From positions 1-6,131 of the forward strand of contig JAUYDP010000119.1 of NCBI GenBank assembly GCA_030691805.1: DNA of 6,131 nt, given 5' to 3'. This DNA comes from Dehalococcoidia bacterium (lineage in GTDB: Bacteria > Chloroflexota > Dehalococcoidia > JAUYDP01). Below are positions 5,268-6,131 of the stretch, one piece after another (the first letter of the stretch is position 1; the number at the start of each line of letters is the position of its first letter). The position numbers and the translations under genes were made by a program. The notes beneath the pieces are model-generated. The model was not told the DNA's origin. It saw nothing but the letters and a program-made list of their open reading frames with translations, and made no database searches.

Positions 5268-5289
5268 GTGATTGGAACCGGGAGGGAAG

Positions 5290-5913
5290 ATGGTCATACT
5301 ACTCATCGCCGTCTACGTTGCCTGCGAGCTGATAGCCAACGTAACCGCTTCGAAACCGATAGCCTTATTGGGCATAGTGGTACCCGCGGCGGTGTTCATT
5401 TATGCTCTTACGTTCACGCTTCTCGACTTGATCAACGAGTTATTGGGCAAGGCCGGGGCCCGCAAAGTGATCTATGCCTCCCTTGTCGCCAACATCTTAC
5501 TAGCCGCCTATGTCCAGTTCGCTATCGTGCTACCGCCGGCCGATTTCTACCAGGGCCAGGACTCCTTCTCCGGGGTGTTAGGGTCAACGCCGCGCATAGT
5601 ACTGGCCAGCCTGGTCGCTTATATCGTGAGCTCTCTGGTGGACGCCGAGATCTTTGCGTGGTGGAAGCAACAGGTGGGGCGTTTCAAGTGGGCACGGGTG
5701 CTGTTGAGCAATGCCGTATCGACTCTTGTTGACAGCATCATCTTCATTAGCATCGCTTTTTGGGGAGTCATGCCCGTGCTGCCTCTGGTTCAGGGACAGT
5801 ATGCCGTAAAGATGGCGGTTACAGTGGTGAGCATCCCGCTCATCTACCTGGCCAGGGAAACCTGGCTCAAGGATCGAGCCGGCGCTGCCCTTGCCAGTGC
5901 CACCAGCCTATGA
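5290..5913 (+). CDS. VUT/YhhQ-family membrane transporter, probable queuosine precursor uptake
   Basis: A 207-residue integral membrane protein with about six hydrophobic segments (near residues 2-18, 27-46, 59-80, 102-125, 143-163 and 172-189). Family signatures: ELIANVTASKPIALLG (13-28), FTLLDLINELLGKAGARKVI (42-61), PRIVLASLVAYIVSSLVDAE (101-120) and LLSNAVSTLVDSIIF (138-152). The conserved Asp/Asn-Glu pair in helix 2 and the S-T-x-x-D in helix 5 are present. YhhQ-type members take up queuosine precursors (preQ0/preQ1) for tRNA modification; other members have been proposed as vitamin carriers, so the substrate is inferred. The ATG at 5290 is preferred, with GGGAGG (5280-5285) 4 bases upstream; the in-frame TTG at 5272 falls at or before the predicted transcription start. 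No tgt, queA or other queuosine gene lies in the window. Confidence 0.88.
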   Translation: MVILLIAVYVACELIANVTASKPIALLGIVVPAAVFIYALTFTLLDLINELLGKAGARKVIYASLVANILLAAYVQFAIVLPPADFYQGQDSFSGVLGSTPRIVLASLVAYIVSSLVDAEIFAWWKQQVGRFKWARVLLSNAVSTLVDSIIFISIAFWGVMPVLPLVQGQYAVKMAVTVVSIPLIYLARETWLKDRAGAALASATSL

Positions 5914-5954
5914 CGCCCAGGGCTCGGGCACGCCAGAGCGCCTTCCCTTCGACT

Positions 5955-5960
5955 AGGAGG
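5955..5960 (+). promoter_or_regulatory. Strong ribosome-binding site of the MBL-fold gene
   Basis: AGGAGG stands 8 bases before the ATG at 5969, an ideal Shine-Dalgarno sequence that fixes the start of the last gene. Together with the site at 5280-5285 it shows that this genome does use the canonical signal, which makes its absence before the genes of the dnaJ operon more notable. Confidence 0.85.
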
Positions 5961-5968
5961 AAATAGAC

Positions 5969-6131
5969 ATGGAGCTAAGGATACTGGGCGCACACCAGGG
6001 TGAGAGCGACAGCTACCGTTTCTTCTCCCTGATGATCAGCGAGAGCCTGGCACTGGACGCCGGTAGCCTGACCTCCAGTCTCTCCTGGGAAGCCCAGGCC
6101 CATGTTCGCTCACTACTGCTTACCCACGCCC
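5969..6131 (+). CDS. Metallo-beta-lactamase-fold hydrolase, N-terminal part only
   Basis: The first 54 codons of a gene that runs off the right edge. The translation starts MELRILGAHQGESDSYRFFS, followed by a strand-turn LALDAGSLTSSLSWEAQ and a helix leading to LLLTHA. This is the usual start of MBL-fold proteins: a first strand with LG, then a buried strand with DAGS, and a third strand ending just at the metal-binding HxHxDH motif, whose first His (H53) is the second last visible residue. The next codon begins with C, which allows the second His. The DAGSL and L-T-H arrangement recalls class II cyclic-nucleotide phosphodiesterase-like MBL proteins, but substrate cannot be judged. It lies 55 bases after the transporter gene with no terminator or clear promoter between, so the two may be co-transcribed. 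Confidence 0.75.
   Translation, partial: MELRILGAHQGESDSYRFFSLMISESLALDAGSLTSSLSWEAQAHVRSLLLTHA

Noticed and set aside
5200..5289. preQ1 riboswitch ahead of the YhhQ-like transporter
   Set aside because: The promoter leaves a leader of only about 15 bases, and no preQ1-type pseudoknot pattern is seen.
5268..5732. A 154-codon plus-strand frame over the transporter gene
   Set aside because: Arg/Gly-rich and soluble-looking, while the overlapping frame gives a clear membrane protein of a known family with a ribosome-binding site.
1..6131. CRISPR array, insertion sequence or phage genes
   Set aside because: No regularly spaced repeats, transposase motifs, long terminal inverted repeats or phage-like proteins were found on either strand.

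Overview
This window (roughly 57% G+C by eye) reads as ordinary bacterial chromosome with an accessory flavour. No gene here is a firm phylogenetic marker. The mix (class II VapBC, a short lipoprotein next to dnaJ, TTG/GTG starts, many genes without a clear Shine-Dalgarno sequence, a transporter of the YhhQ/VUT family) would fit a Chloroflexota-type or similar high-G+C, Gram-positive-related lineage, but that is inference with low confidence.

Left third (1-1144): a minus-strand vapBC toxin-antitoxin pair (845 down to 188) with its own promoter, a palindrome over the -10 box and a candidate intrinsic terminator in a tract of homopolymer runs near the left edge. A second promoter fires divergently from the same 70 bp intergenic region and drives two tandem tRNA genes 2 bp apart: tRNA-Leu(CAG), class II, and tRNA-Arg with the unusual anticodon GCG. 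Both encode CCA.

Middle (1145-1876): remains of a secreted subtilisin-like protease. The I9-type propeptide and the first part of the S8 domain, with the catalytic Asp motif, are intact. The frame stops just where the catalytic His motif should come, so the protein cannot be a protease. Upstream, in the same frame but cut off by a TAG codon, is a Leu/Ala-rich stretch that looks like the lost signal peptide.

Central operon (promoter 1837-1865, genes 1877-5199): a secreted lipoprotein of unknown role, dnaJ (2 bp further on), a HEPN/MNT toxin-antitoxin pair (25 bp overlap with each other), and rsmE, the 16S rRNA m3U1498 methyltransferase. dnaJ and rsmE are often neighbours in bacteria; here a HEPN-MNT pair lies between them, in the position often held by prmA. 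So a protein-quality-control gene, a toxin-antitoxin module and a ribosome-modification gene are probably on one transcript.

Right end (5200-6131): a new promoter with a consensus -35, an integral membrane protein of the VUT/YhhQ (queuosine precursor transporter) family, and the first 54 codons of a metallo-beta-lactamase-fold hydrolase running off the window. I found no CRISPR array, insertion sequence, integrase, riboswitch or plainly novel multi-gene system. The points most worth a second look are the tRNA-Arg(GCG), the HEPN-MNT pair in the dnaJ-rsmE operon, and the protease remnant whose break lies at the operon promoter.
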